A program made the translations under genes and the position numbers. 63,759 nt of DNA from JAUSKF01 sp964355005 (GTDB lineage Bacteria > Patescibacteriota > Minisyncoccia > UBA6257 > WO2-44-18), in NCBI GenBank assembly GCA_964355005.1, contig CAYHBX010000001.1, positions 1 to 63,759 on the forward strand. Reading direction: 5' to 3'. The notes under the pieces are model-generated. The model was not told the DNA's origin. It made no database searches and worked only from the letters and a program-made list of their open reading frames with translations. Below are positions 1 to 8,034 of the stretch, one piece after another; positions within the stretch are counted from its first letter, which is position 1; every line of letters starts with the position of its first letter.

Positions 1-327
1 ACCCTTCTTGAGGAAGGGCTCGGGCTTCAACTTGGAGACGTCGGTGATGCGGCGGGCGGGGCCGCGCTCAATGAGCTTCCAGCCGTCCTGCGCCTTGTCG
101 AACTTGAAGGGCGCGGGAGTGATAACCTTGCTCGTACTGACCTCGCCGATTCGGGCAATTTCCTGATCGATCTGGTCACAGAACCGCTGAAGGCCGGCGA
201 CCTGCTCGCCCACCTCGGAGCGCAACTTTTCCAGATTGCTCTTATGCGCTTGCTTGGCTCCGGACAGCCGGTTTTCCAGCTCCACGATCTTGGCCTCATC
301 ATCCTTAGACTTCTGTTCATCTCTCAC
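1..327 (-). CDS. Charged coiled-coil orphan protein, partial at window edge
   Basis: The reading frame starts at a GTG seven bases after AGGAGG and runs off the left edge, so only about 109 N-terminal residues are seen. The first ~55 residues are rich in K, E, D and R with spaced leucines, consistent with a coiled coil; there is no signal peptide or membrane segment. I do not recognise the family. Its leader (promoter, 18-bp palindrome, Shine-Dalgarno site) is a close copy of the leader of the gene at the right edge (start 63338), which lies in the opposite orientation, so the two are probably co-regulated. The product role is unknown. Confidence 0.6.
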   Translation of the reverse strand, partial: MRDEQKSKDDEAKIVELENRLSGAKQAHKSNLEKLRSEVGEQVAGLQRFCDQIDQEIARIGEVSTSKVITPAPFKFDKAQDGWKLIERGPARRITDVSKLKPEPFLKKG

Positions 328-361
328 GGCTAGCCTCCTGAATTGGGTTGTTTTTACGCTC

Positions 362-379
362 TTTTACCACACGGTAAAA
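362..379. promoter_or_regulatory. 18-bp palindrome, candidate operator
   Basis: The near-perfect palindrome TTTTACCACACGGTAAAA lies between the -10 box and the Shine-Dalgarno site of the gene starting at 327. The same palindrome with one base pair changed occurs at 63278-63295 in the same relative position. Two copies in matching leaders suggest a repressor or RNA-level control site; the binding protein is not identifiable here. Confidence 0.5.
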
Positions 380-400
380 TGAGTTTTGGAACTGTTGGAA

Positions 401-429
401 GCGTAGCATAATTGAGCCTATCTTGTCAA
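401..429 (-). promoter_or_regulatory. Sigma-70 promoter of the left-edge gene
   Basis: Read on the minus strand: -35 TTGACA, 18-bp spacer ending in TATGC, and a -10 close to TACGCT. The box order and the TGC upstream of the -10 match the other promoters of Shine-Dalgarno genes in this window. Confidence 0.5.
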
Positions 430-478
430 CCCCTCTTTAAAAACCCTAGAACTTTCAACTTTGAACTAAAACATCCGC

Positions 479-1708
479 CTAAGCGGATGTTTTTAATATC
501 TCCTCCACCGCCATTCTTTCATTCCACGGAATTTTCTGGCCTCGCGCGACATGGATCCAATCTTCGCTTCCCTTGCCGGTCATTACCACCACATCTCCTT
601 TCTTGGCGAACGAAATCGCCTTGGCGATCGCCTCCCGCCTATCCAAAATTTTCAGGAATTCTTTCCCGCCGGACTCCGGTCGGGAAAAGCCCGTCGCAAT
701 TTCATTGATAATTGATTCCGGGCTTTCATCATAAGGATCTTCGTTGGTTAAAACCACCTTCTCGCAGTACTCCGAAGCGATCTTTCCCATCGCCGGCCGC
801 TTCCATTTGTCCCGCCCGCCACCCGCCGCTCCCAAGACACAGATCAGCTTGCTTCTGGCTCCGGTCATTGAATTCCGGGCGGTTCCGTAAACTTTTTCCA
901 AACTATCAGGGGTGTGCGCGTAATCGATCAGCACCGAAAACGGCTCACGCTGAATGTATTCCAGCCGTCCCGGCACGCCTTTGAAATCCTCAAAAGTTTT
1001 TTTGATCACCGGCCAACCGATGCCCTGCGTATAAACGAAAGCGGTGGCGCCGGCGGCATTTTCCAAATTAAAATTACTCGCCAGCCAGTCGCCCATTGAT
1101 TCCAAGCCGCCCCCGAGCTCCCGCCGGATAAAGGCTTCACGGCTAAAATAAATAACCTCGGTATTCCGGTCGGCCGCGGCCGCGAAATGATCGGCGGATT
1201 TATCCGCTTCGTTGATGAAAAAATATTTTTTAGCTTTTTTAGAATATTCCGCCACATCCTCAAAGAAAGAAACTTTGGCCTGCCGGTATTTTTCAAAAGA
1301 ACCATGAGCTTCTATGTGTTCGGGATGGACATTCGTCAGAACGGCGGCGTCAAAATCAATGAACCGATGGCGGTGCTGGAGCACGCCCTGCGAGGTAACC
1401 TCTATCAGCGCGTATTGGCATCCGGCCCGAGCCGCCCGCCAAAGCAGGCGCTGCAGAACAAACCGGCCGGGCATTGACATACCGGTAGAATTTTTAGTCG
1501 TCTGATCGCCAACCTTAAAACGCACCGAAGAAACTAGCGCGGTCTTTTTCCCCGCTGATTCCAGGGCTGCGTTGATCAGTTCCAGCGTAGTAGATTTCCC
1601 TTTGGTTCCCGTAACTCCCAAAACAAACATTTTCCTGGACGGAAAACCGTAAATGACCGCTCCCGCCCAGGCAAGTATAAAATGATAAATGCTTTTTAGA
1701 AAATTCAT
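479..1708 (-). CDS. murE: Mur ligase, MurE-like
   Basis: This is an ATP-dependent amide ligase of the Mur family that would add an amino acid to a UDP-MurNAc-peptide in cytoplasmic peptidoglycan synthesis. The ATP loop GVTGTKGKSTT is at residues 31-41, the lysine region YRQAK at 141-145, and the MurE-typical DYAHTPDSLEKV at 262-273. At 409 residues it is about 80 shorter than usual MurE: the N-terminal UDP-binding domain is almost absent. The substrate-selecting DNPR-type motif is replaced by NEDPYDE near 322, so the amino acid added cannot be read off. No Shine-Dalgarno site precedes the ATG. Confidence 0.8.
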   Translation of the reverse strand: MNFLKSIYHFILAWAGAVIYGFPSRKMFVLGVTGTKGKSTTLELINAALESAGKKTALVSSVRFKVGDQTTKNSTGMSMPGRFVLQRLLWRAARAGCQYALIEVTSQGVLQHRHRFIDFDAAVLTNVHPEHIEAHGSFEKYRQAKVSFFEDVAEYSKKAKKYFFINEADKSADHFAAAADRNTEVIYFSREAFIRRELGGGLESMGDWLASNFNLENAAGATAFVYTQGIGWPVIKKTFEDFKGVPGRLEYIQREPFSVLIDYAHTPDSLEKVYGTARNSMTGARSKLICVLGAAGGGRDKWKRPAMGKIASEYCEKVVLTNEDPYDESPESIINEIATGFSRPESGGKEFLKILDRREAIAKAISFAKKGDVVVMTGKGSEDWIHVARGQKIPWNERMAVEEILKTSA

Positions 1709-1787
1709 GAATTATGAATAGCGAATTAAGAATTATTGGAAACGGCGCGTGTGCCGGTTTTATACATTATTCATTATTCGTCATTCA
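1709..1787. repeat. AT-rich intergenic repeat (GAATTATGAATA / TATTCATTATTC type)
   Basis: The stretch between murE and ruvA is built from short inverted units such as GAATTATGAATAGCGAATTA and TTATTCATTATTCGTCATTC. The same units recur at 7956-8034, 17656-17740 and 28790-28812, and inside the phosphomannomutase gene at 60290-60362 and 60782-60842. Confidence 0.7.
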
Positions 1788-2378
1788 TTATTCAACCTTG
1801 GATTTCTTTAACGCTTCCTTCAATCTCTCCTTAAATCCTTGCGTCTCAGGACTGATCTTGGCGATCGCGCCTTTAGCCTGCGCGCGGTTGTAGCCAAGAC
1901 TGATCAAAGTCTCCTCCAATTCCACGTCCGACTCCATTAAATTCAGCGTTTTCGCTGACGCTTCTTTGCTTGCCCCATCCAGCTTGCCTTTCAAGTCCAA
2001 AACTACCCGCTCGGCGGTTTTTTTACCGATGCCGGAAGCTTTTGTTAATAGCTCAACCTTGCCGGCATTGATCGCGGCCACCAATTGATCGGGCGGCGCC
2101 ACTCCCAGAATAGACAAAGCGGTTTTCGGGCCGATGCCGTTAACTGTATTTAATTTTTCAAACAAGTATAATTCAAACTCCGTTAAAAAACCGAACAGCT
2201 CAAACGGAGAATTCTCGCGGCTGTATAAACAGCAAAAAAATTTGATATTGTCGGCGCTTTGCGGTAAACTTTCGGCGGTTTTAGCCGATACCAATACCTT
2301 AAACCCGATACCGGCCGCTTCCACGATCGCGTAATTATCCCGTCGTCCCACCAACTTACCGCTCAAACTATAGATCAT
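1788..2378 (-). CDS. ruvA: Holliday junction DNA helicase subunit RuvA
   Basis: RuvA binds the four-way junction and guides RuvB during branch migration. The protein has the expected N-terminal OB-fold (MIYSLSGKLV start), the helix-hairpin-helix signatures VNGIGPKTALSIL near residue 78 and ASGIGKKTAERVVLDLKGKL near 113, and a C-terminal RuvB-binding domain (EETLISLGYN). Length 196 is normal. ruvB (12153-13160) and ruvC (17741-18229) are elsewhere in the window, so the complete resolvasome is encoded but not as one operon. It lies after murE's repeat spacer on the same strand. Confidence 0.95.
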   Translation of the reverse strand: MIYSLSGKLVGRRDNYAIVEAAGIGFKVLVSAKTAESLPQSADNIKFFCCLYSRENSPFELFGFLTEFELYLFEKLNTVNGIGPKTALSILGVAPPDQLVAAINAGKVELLTKASGIGKKTAERVVLDLKGKLDGASKEASAKTLNLMESDVELEETLISLGYNRAQAKGAIAKISPETQGFKERLKEALKKSKVE

Positions 2379-2446
2379 ACATTTATTATATAGCGGTATC
2401 GTGGTAAACTCTAAACCCTAAATACTAAACTCTAAACAAATCTCAA

Positions 2447-2794
2447 ATGGAGAAACAAATTCGAAAGTTCGACCTGGAAGAAAGGACATACAATTTTGCT
2501 GAAAAAGTGAAATTTTATATCCTTGGATTACCAAAAAATACAACTAATATAGAATACGGGAAACAACTTGCCAGATCTTCCGGTTCAGTAGCCGCGAACT
2601 ACATCGAAGCCAATGAGTCATTTAGTAAAAAGGATTTTTTAATGAGGGTGAAAATTTGCCGCAAAGAAGTCAAAGAATCACGCATGTGGCTTAAACTTAC
2701 GGACTCAAATACCGAGACGACCAAACAAACATTAATCCAAGAGGCGACAGAATTGATGAAAATATTTGGCTCAATAATAGAAAAAGTGAAGTAA
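2447..2794 (+). CDS. Four-helix bundle protein of the S23/IVP family
   Basis: The 115-residue sequence with KQLARSSGSVAANYIEANES and a following KIARKE-like helix (KICRKEVKESRMWLKL) is typical of the four helix bundle family first seen in 23S rRNA intervening sequences and related to the accessory protein of diversity-generating retroelements. The family forms small oligomers with basic surfaces thought to bind nucleic acid; the exact role is not known. Here the gene is free-standing between ruvA and uvrB, with no rRNA or retroelement beside it. Flanking spacers are the AT-rich TTTAGGATTTAGAG-type repeats. Confidence 0.85.
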   Translation: MEKQIRKFDLEERTYNFAEKVKFYILGLPKNTTNIEYGKQLARSSGSVAANYIEANESFSKKDFLMRVKICRKEVKESRMWLKLTDSNTETTKQTLIQEATELMKIFGSIIEKVK

Positions 2795-2870
2795 TGTTTG
2801 GATTTCGTGTTTTCGAAGTTTTGAGTTTATTTAGGATTTAGAGCTTAGAATTTAGGATTTATATTAATAT

Positions 2871-4670
2871 ATGTTTAAACTCGTATCCCATTTCACGCCT
2901 AAAGGAGATCAACTCAAAGCGATCGATGAACTGGTCGCCGGTTTGGAGTCCGGCAAACAGCACCAGACCCTTTTGGGCGTTACGGGTTCCGGAAAAACCT
3001 TTACAATGGCTTCGGTTATAGAAAAAGCCGGCCTGCCGACACTGATCATATCGCCCAACAAGATCCTGGCCGCCCAGCTTTATCAGGAATTTAAACAATT
3101 CTTCCCGAACAGCGCCGTCCACTATTTCGTTTCTTATTACGATTATTACCAACCCGAAGCGTATATTCCGCAGACTAAAACTTATATTCAAAAAGACGCC
3201 CGCATCAACGCCGAGATAGACAAATTGCGCCATTCCGCCATTCAAGCGGTGCTGGGAAGAAAAGACGCGATTGTTATCGCTTCGGTTTCTTGCATCTACG
3301 GCGTCGGCGATCCGAACGAATACCAAAATGCCCGCTTGGAACTAAAAATCGGACAGATCATTGATCCAAAAGACCTGACCCGTCATTTGAACCTTCTGCA
3401 ATACGAGAGAAATGCCGAAGCGCCGCTGTTGGGACAATTTTCCATCGGCAAAGAAAAAACCCGCGTCCACTTGGTTACCGGTGAAGTTGTTGAAATTATT
3501 TTTGAAAAAAGAAAAATTAAATCCATCTCCCGAATTGATCCCAAAACCCCATTGGCTAAACCCTATACCCTATCCACTGTATCCATCTACCCCGCCAAAT
3601 TCTGGGTTACCCCCCAGCATAAAATGAACCTGGCGCTCCGCAATATCAAAACCGAACTTGATGACCGAATAGAGCAACTGCAATCGGCCAATAAATTTGA
3701 GGCCGCGAACCGTCTGGAGAAAAAAACAAATTTTGACATTGAAATGCTGAAGAAGAAGGGATACGTGAACGGCGTAGAAAATTATTCCCGCCATTTGAGC
3801 TTCCGCCAGCCCGGCGAACCGCCAACAACGCTGATCGATTATTTCCCGAAACCATTCCTGTTATTTCTAGATGAATCACATATCGCGGTTCCGCAATTGA
3901 ACGCCATGCAAGAAAGCGATCGCCGCCGGAAGATGAACTTGATCAACTACGGTTTCCGTCTGCCATCAGCGCTGGACAACCGCCCGCTGACATTCGCCGA
4001 ATTCAACTCCAAGATCGGCCAATCTGTTTTCGTATCCGCCACCCCCGGACCATATGAAATGGAAAAAGGCGGCATCGTAGAACAGCTGGTCCGCCCGACC
4101 GGAATCTTGGACCCGGAGATCCAGATCCGCCCCGCGAAAAACCAAGTCCAACATCTGCTCGGCGAGATCCGGAACCGAATATCAAAAAATGAACGCGTGC
4201 TGGCTTTGACGCTGACCAAACGTTCCGCCGAGGACCTGACCGAATATCTTTTGGAGCAGGGAATTAAAACAAAATATCTCCACTCGGAAATCAAAACCCT
4301 GGAACGCCCAAAGGTTCTGCAGGCACTCCGCCGGGGAGATATAGATGTAGTGGTGGGAATTAATCTGCTACGCGAAGGACTAGACCTTCCGGAGGTCAGT
4401 TTGGTAGCGATCCTGGATGCCGACCGCGAAGGCTTCCTGCGTAATTACCGCGGTTTGATCCAGATGGCCGGCCGCGCCGCCCGCTCGATCAATGGAAAAG
4501 TTATTTTTTACGCCGACTTCCTGACAGATTCTATCAAGAAAACAATGCTGGAAACTCTACGCCGCCGGAAAGTCCAGCAAAAATTCAACAAAAAAATGGG
4601 CGTTCGCCCAACTGCCATAAACAAACCACTCACCGAAGAAATGTTCGCCGACTCCGCGAAAGAGGTCTAA
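2871..4670 (+). CDS. uvrB: Excinuclease ABC subunit B
   Basis: UvrB is the damage-verifying helicase-like subunit of nucleotide excision repair. Visible motifs are Walker A GVTGSGKT at 36-43, the DNA-clamping beta-hairpin YYDYYQPEAYIP at 89-100, DESH near 325, and the C-terminal helicase motif QMAGRAARS near 550. At 599 residues it is shorter than the usual ~660: it ends after the helicase core and lacks the C-terminal UVR domain that contacts UvrC. A short segment near residue 228 (KPYTLSTVSIYP) is encoded by a copy of the CCCTATACCCTATCC-type repeat. No Shine-Dalgarno site is seen. Confidence 0.95.
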   Translation: MFKLVSHFTPKGDQLKAIDELVAGLESGKQHQTLLGVTGSGKTFTMASVIEKAGLPTLIISPNKILAAQLYQEFKQFFPNSAVHYFVSYYDYYQPEAYIPQTKTYIQKDARINAEIDKLRHSAIQAVLGRKDAIVIASVSCIYGVGDPNEYQNARLELKIGQIIDPKDLTRHLNLLQYERNAEAPLLGQFSIGKEKTRVHLVTGEVVEIIFEKRKIKSISRIDPKTPLAKPYTLSTVSIYPAKFWVTPQHKMNLALRNIKTELDDRIEQLQSANKFEAANRLEKKTNFDIEMLKKKGYVNGVENYSRHLSFRQPGEPPTTLIDYFPKPFLLFLDESHIAVPQLNAMQESDRRRKMNLINYGFRLPSALDNRPLTFAEFNSKIGQSVFVSATPGPYEMEKGGIVEQLVRPTGILDPEIQIRPAKNQVQHLLGEIRNRISKNERVLALTLTKRSAEDLTEYLLEQGIKTKYLHSEIKTLERPKVLQALRRGDIDVVVGINLLREGLDLPEVSLVAILDADREGFLRNYRGLIQMAGRAARSINGKVIFYADFLTDSIKKTMLETLRRRKVQQKFNKKMGVRPTAINKPLTEEMFADSAKEV

Positions 4671-4689
4671 CCCATCACCCCGAATTGGC

Positions 4690-4803
4690 CGGCGGTCGTC
4701 ATTACGAGTAGTGCGAAGCCCTGCTTGCCGGCAGGCAGGCAGGAATCTTACATTTTAGAGTTATTGTAAGATCGCCGCGGTTTTTAACCCCGCGATGACG
4801 GAC
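4690..4803. repeat. REP-like repeat with GTCATTACGAG...GCGATGAC ends
   Basis: Inverted ends GTCGTCATTACGAG and CGCGATGACGGAC enclose CTTGCCGGCAGGCAGGCAGG and a TCTTACATTTTAGAGTTATTGTAAGA hairpin region. GCCTGCCTGCCGGCAGG-type cores recur at about 45700, 54360 and 63133. It is followed by TTTAGGATTTAGAG-type AT-rich repeat up to about 4875. Confidence 0.6.
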
Positions 4804-4902
4804 ATTTTGTGATTTATGGTTTTGTTTTTTGAACATTGTTTAGGATTTAGAGTTTAGAATTTAGGATTTGAAGGAAAGTGTGAGACTCGTGATTACTCCG
4901 AC

Positions 4903-4928
4903 AAAAAACCCGCGCATCTCTGCGCGGG
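4903..4928 (-). terminator. Rho-independent terminator
   Basis: On the minus strand an 8-bp stem CCCGCGCA/TGCGCGGG with loop GAGA is followed by six Ts, just downstream of the gene ending at 4935. Confidence 0.85.
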
Positions 4929-4934
4929 CACTAC

Positions 4935-5414
4935 CTACTTTTTCTTGCTGAACTCGGCGCGGACCATGTCCACGATCCGGCCGAATTCCATTTCCGTGCA
5001 GCGGTGGCTCTCCAGAGCCAGTCCCAGCTCACTGATCGTGAGCTCGAGGCCGCGATCGATGTCCACCGAGAGGGTGATCCCCTCGCGAAGCATCATCGCC
5101 GTCCGCGTCCGATTGCCGTCCGGCTTGGCAGTCGCCAGCCGGTCGGCCGCCCGGGTCAGAATCTCCATCTCCTCCCCGGGTCCGGTGAAGAACACCTGCT
5201 CGGCGTCCCCGAAGATCGGGAACTCAAGCATCCGGAGAAGCGGACGACCTTCGGCTGTTCTCCGGATCTGAAACTCCGGTCCTCTCCCGGAACCGTACGC
5301 CCGGAAGATCCGGGTGATGGCATCTCGGGGCGACATCTCGCTGACCGCCGGCCGGCCATAAAACACTTCGCCATCCCGGCTGGACACGACGGAACTGCGG
5401 GTGACCTGAATCAT
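4935..5414 (-). CDS. Orphan protein of 159 residues
   Basis: A strong Shine-Dalgarno site AAGGAG lies six bases before the ATG, and the gene has its own promoter and terminator. The product is soluble and charged with no signal peptide or membrane helix; the centre reads PIFGDAEQVFFTGPGEEMEI and the C-terminal third is helical. I do not recognise a family. The stop region AGTAGGTAGTGCCC is shared with the neighbouring gene that ends at 5535, implying duplicated gene ends. Codons are GC-richer than in flanking housekeeping genes. Confidence 0.7.
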   Translation of the reverse strand: MIQVTRSSVVSSRDGEVFYGRPAVSEMSPRDAITRIFRAYGSGRGPEFQIRRTAEGRPLLRMLEFPIFGDAEQVFFTGPGEEMEILTRAADRLATAKPDGNRTRTAMMLREGITLSVDIDRGLELTISELGLALESHRCTEMEFGRIVDMVRAEFSKKK

Positions 5415-5462
5415 GGCTTTCTCCTTTTCTGCGAGGTTATGAAGTTGTTAAACTGCAATATA

Positions 5463-5492
5463 ATTATAGCATAGTTTTGGCTATTTTGTCAA
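5463..5492 (-). promoter_or_regulatory. Sigma-70 promoter
   Basis: Minus-strand TTGACA and TATAAT separated by 18 bp, with TGC directly before the -10. It serves the gene starting at 5414. Confidence 0.75.
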
Positions 5493-5503
5493 GTCCAGCC
5501 AAC

Positions 5504-5528
5504 AAAAACCCCCGGTTTGACCCGGGGG
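5504..5528 (-). terminator. Rho-independent terminator
   Basis: Minus-strand stem CCCCCGG/CCGGGGG with a six-base loop followed by five Ts, directly after the stop at 5535. Confidence 0.85.
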
Positions 5529-5534
5529 CACTAC

Positions 5535-5942
5535 CTACTTCTTGTCGGGACGAGTCAGGCGATCCAACTCGTCCATCCCCTCATCCATCGCGCAATCGGC
5601 GGCAGACTCGGACTCCTTCTTCGGAGCGGCCGCCTTGTCCAGATCGTCGAGGCGCGCCAACGCCTCCTTCGCTCTCTTCTGGACTTCCGACCCATAAACC
5701 GCGTAGTCGGGGTACTGAACCAGCGATCCCAGAATTCCCCGAATGTCATCAGACCCCAGAACGGCGCCTTCGAAAGCCTTCCGGGCGACGAATTCCGCCC
5801 CGGAAGACTTCAGCATCCGGGCCAGCTTCCGGAACGGGATCAGGTCGGAATAATGCTTCCGCCTCCGCGTCGACTGCTGCCCGCCGCCGTCCTTCTTCTT
5901 GCCCTTCTTCTCTTTCCGGACCTGCGAGCGATCATAGCTCAT
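5535..5942 (-). CDS. Basic orphan protein of 135 residues
   Basis: The start at 5942 (MSYDRSQVRKEKKGKKKDGG) is chosen because AGAGGAG lies seven bases upstream; a longer frame to 5993 would place the promoter region inside the gene. The N-terminal 30 residues are very lysine- and arginine-rich, suggesting nucleic acid binding; the rest is helical (IRGILGSLVQYPDYAVYGSEVQ). No known family recognised. It shares its 3' flank AGTAGGTAGTGCCC with the gene downstream at 4935-5414 and has its own promoter and terminator. Confidence 0.65.
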   Translation of the reverse strand: MSYDRSQVRKEKKGKKKDGGGQQSTRRRKHYSDLIPFRKLARMLKSSGAEFVARKAFEGAVLGSDDIRGILGSLVQYPDYAVYGSEVQKRAKEALARLDDLDKAAAPKKESESAADCAMDEGMDELDRLTRPDKK

Positions 5943-6010
5943 CTTGCATCTCCTCTTAAATCGGGGTTTCCTCAAAGAACGAAATGGCGCCATGCCATTT
6001 TCTAAGAGCC

Positions 6011-6039
6011 ATTATAGCGCAGTTTGTATTAAAAGTCAA
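6011..6039 (-). promoter_or_regulatory. Sigma-70 promoter
   Basis: Minus-strand TTGACT, 17-bp spacer, TATAAT. Drives the gene starting at 5942. Confidence 0.7.
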
Positions 6040-6059
6040 GTAGAGATAAAATTACATCT

Positions 6060-6680
6060 ATGCTCGGAGTAGCCACAAAAAAGGACCATTTTCTGGTATC
6101 CATCGTCGGATTACTTTTTGGCATCCTTTCTTTGCCGATCCTCGAGAACATAAAGCCGCCCCAATGGGAGCTCACTTTTTTGAGCGCCGCCGTGGTTATC
6201 GCCGGATTTTTTATTTTCGCCAATTTCTCAATGTGGGTCGCCGGCTTGATCGGCCTTCGTTCTCCGGCGCTTTTCCAATTCGCCAAATATGGAGCGGCCG
6301 GAGCATTAAGCGCGTTCATCGATCTGGGCATCCTGAATCTTTTTAGTTTAATTTTCAAAATTTACTCCGGACCGGCAATTCTCGTTTTCAACGCCATTTC
6401 ATTTCTGGTCGCCACCACCAATGCTTACTTTTGGAACAAGTTTTGGGCCTTCAAAAAGGATGGGGACAGACCAAACGTAAAGGAATACGCCAAATTCATC
6501 TGCGTTACTCTGACCGGACTTGCCATCAACACGGCGATCGTATTTTTTATGACCACCGTAGTCGGCGCTCCCGAGGGAGTATCGGAGCCAGTCTGGGAAA
6601 ATGTGGCAAAATTCAGCGCTGTTATACCTAACGTGATGTGGAACTTCGTCGGTTACAAGTTTTTCATTTTTAAATCCTGA
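6060..6680 (+). CDS. GtrA-like membrane protein
   Basis: The C-terminal ~130 residues match the GtrA family, membrane proteins that assist transfer of lipid-linked sugars across the membrane: FAKYGAAGALSAFIDLGILNL opens the domain and NAYFWNKFWAF is the typical loop after the third helix, with VIPNVMWNFVGYKFFIF at the end. Two extra hydrophobic helices precede the domain (residues ~12-30 and 38-65), giving about six membrane segments in 206 residues. No Shine-Dalgarno site. It stands alone, so the sugar substrate is unknown. Confidence 0.8.
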   Translation: MLGVATKKDHFLVSIVGLLFGILSLPILENIKPPQWELTFLSAAVVIAGFFIFANFSMWVAGLIGLRSPALFQFAKYGAAGALSAFIDLGILNLFSLIFKIYSGPAILVFNAISFLVATTNAYFWNKFWAFKKDGDRPNVKEYAKFICVTLTGLAINTAIVFFMTTVVGAPEGVSEPVWENVAKFSAVIPNVMWNFVGYKFFIFKS

Positions 6681-6908
6681 TTTTATTGCCCAAATCCTAA
6701 ACAATGGCTGGATCGCAAATTCTAAAGTTTAAAACATTGGAGTATTGGAATTTTGGATTTATTCAGAGTTTAGAAATTAGAGTTTAGGATTTAAAATCCA
6801 CCGTAGCTCTTGCATTTATCCGCGACCTGCTTTAATATACTACGATTGCTTGCGTAAATTTGTCTTTTAATTTACTATTGTCCTATCGTTGATTGTCGGA
6901 TGTTAGTC

Positions 6909-6941
6909 GTCGGCTCCGACGCTGCTGGTCGGAGAGCCGAC
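6909..6941 (+). repeat. Hairpin in the rpsT leader
   Basis: GTCGGCTCCGAC pairs with GTCGGAGAGCCGAC just 34 bases before the rpsT start. It belongs to the GTCGTCAGTCGTTAGTCG repeat type also seen at 21121-21155 and inside uvrD, so it may be a repeat rather than an S20 autoregulatory site. Confidence 0.4.
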
Positions 6942-6974
6942 CCCTGACGTCGACTTCGTTCGTCAACTAAAAGC

Positions 6975-7217
6975 ATGCCAATAACCCATTCAGCTAAAAA
7001 AGCGCTCCGCCAAACCATTACCCACCGGGAACGGAATGTTGGGCGTAAAAAAGATCTAAGGACTGCCATCAAAAACTACAAAAAAACTCCGACCGCGGAG
7101 CTGTTATCTGTTGTATTTAAGAAATTGGATAAGGCCGCGAAAGTCCACTTGATCCCGAAAAATACCGCCTCCCGCCTGAAATCCCGCCTCTCAAAACTAT
7201 CGGCGGCCAAGCGCTAG
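6975..7217 (+). CDS. rpsT: 30S ribosomal protein S20
   Basis: The 80-residue, lysine-rich product has the S20 layout: SAKKALRQTITHRERN, then KKDLRTAIKNYKK and the C-terminal IPKNTASRLKSRLSKL. S20 binds 16S rRNA early in small-subunit assembly. The end of the gene overlaps the end of the convergent holA gene by 21 bp. The ATG has no clear Shine-Dalgarno site; a GTCG-rich hairpin lies in the leader. Confidence 0.95.
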   Translation: MPITHSAKKALRQTITHRERNVGRKKDLRTAIKNYKKTPTAELLSVVFKKLDKAAKVHLIPKNTASRLKSRLSKLSAAKR

Positions 7218-7955
7218 GTCTAATAGGACTTCCTCATATTCAAGCTTTCCGGATTTGATGGCGACGTCATAGTCGGCCATCTTTTTTTTATCCGCCGAAA
7301 GAGATGCGAAAACATTGAAGATCTTGGCCGGATCATCAAAAGCCATCAGCCTCTCCAAGATCGGCAGACTGGCTGCCGGAGAACCGGCCCGTTGCAGGCG
7401 ATTTAATGTTGAGAAAAAGTCGTGCTCCCAAAATACAGACTGCGGATCGCCGCCAAGAGAAATTTTTTCCAATTCATTGATTAGCCCCCAGGTATCCGTC
7501 CGATAGCGCGCCACCAGTGGCCGCCATTCCTGCTCGGACAACTTAACGTTCCTTTTTTCCGCTTCCTGCTTCGCGTAGATAAGAAATTTATCCGGCTCCA
7601 GATCGTTAAAGTCTCGTTTGATCACATCGCCGTCGCCGAGCGCGGAAACCGATTTCGGCAAAGCTTTATCCGCGACCACCACTAAACTTATATTTCCGGA
7701 TTTGCCGACGATCTTCAAAACCCCATTCAAATCCTTTGGCTCGACTTCTTCGGGCGAATAGATTATCCCAAGCTTGAAGCTATCAAAAAGCGATTGAGTA
7801 GCAACAAATTCTTTTATCTCGTTTAACTCCTCGCCGCGCGACAGGTCAAAGCGCCGCAAATTCAAAGCGGAATGTTTATCGGTAAACTTTTTTATAACTT
7901 CCTGAAGATTTTTGGACCGCCGATAGGCATCAAGCCCACAAAGATAGATCAGCAT
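7197..7955 (-). CDS. holA: DNA polymerase III subunit delta
   Basis: The protein has the HolA pattern: N-terminal LIYLCGLDAYRRSKNLQEVI, the central VVVADKALPKSVSAL, and ARYRTDTWGLINELEKISL, which corresponds to the conserved G(x)D(x)R-x-L-x-NELEKL region. Delta opens the beta clamp in the clamp loader. At 252 residues it is much shorter than the usual 330-340, missing part of the C-terminal collar domain. It is convergent with rpsT and followed upstream by an AT-rich repeat. No Shine-Dalgarno site. Confidence 0.85.
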   Translation of the reverse strand: MLIYLCGLDAYRRSKNLQEVIKKFTDKHSALNLRRFDLSRGEELNEIKEFVATQSLFDSFKLGIIYSPEEVEPKDLNGVLKIVGKSGNISLVVVADKALPKSVSALGDGDVIKRDFNDLEPDKFLIYAKQEAEKRNVKLSEQEWRPLVARYRTDTWGLINELEKISLGGDPQSVFWEHDFFSTLNRLQRAGSPAASLPILERLMAFDDPAKIFNVFASLSADKKKMADYDVAIKSGKLEYEEVLLDLALGRR

Positions 7956-8034
7956 ACAAATGAATTATGAATGATGAATAACGAATTATGCAAAGCCGAA
8001 TTTCTAGCTTAATTCATAATTCTTTATTCGTAAT
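7956..8034. repeat. AT-rich intergenic repeat
   Basis: Inverted units GAATTATGAATGATGAATAA and AATTCATAATTCTTTATTCG fill the spacer between holA and mutM. Same family as 1709-1787. Confidence 0.7.

Noticed and set aside
6909..6941. S20 autoregulatory structure
   Set aside because: The hairpin sequence belongs to a GTCGTCAGTCG repeat type found in unrelated places, so a specific S20 site cannot be supported.
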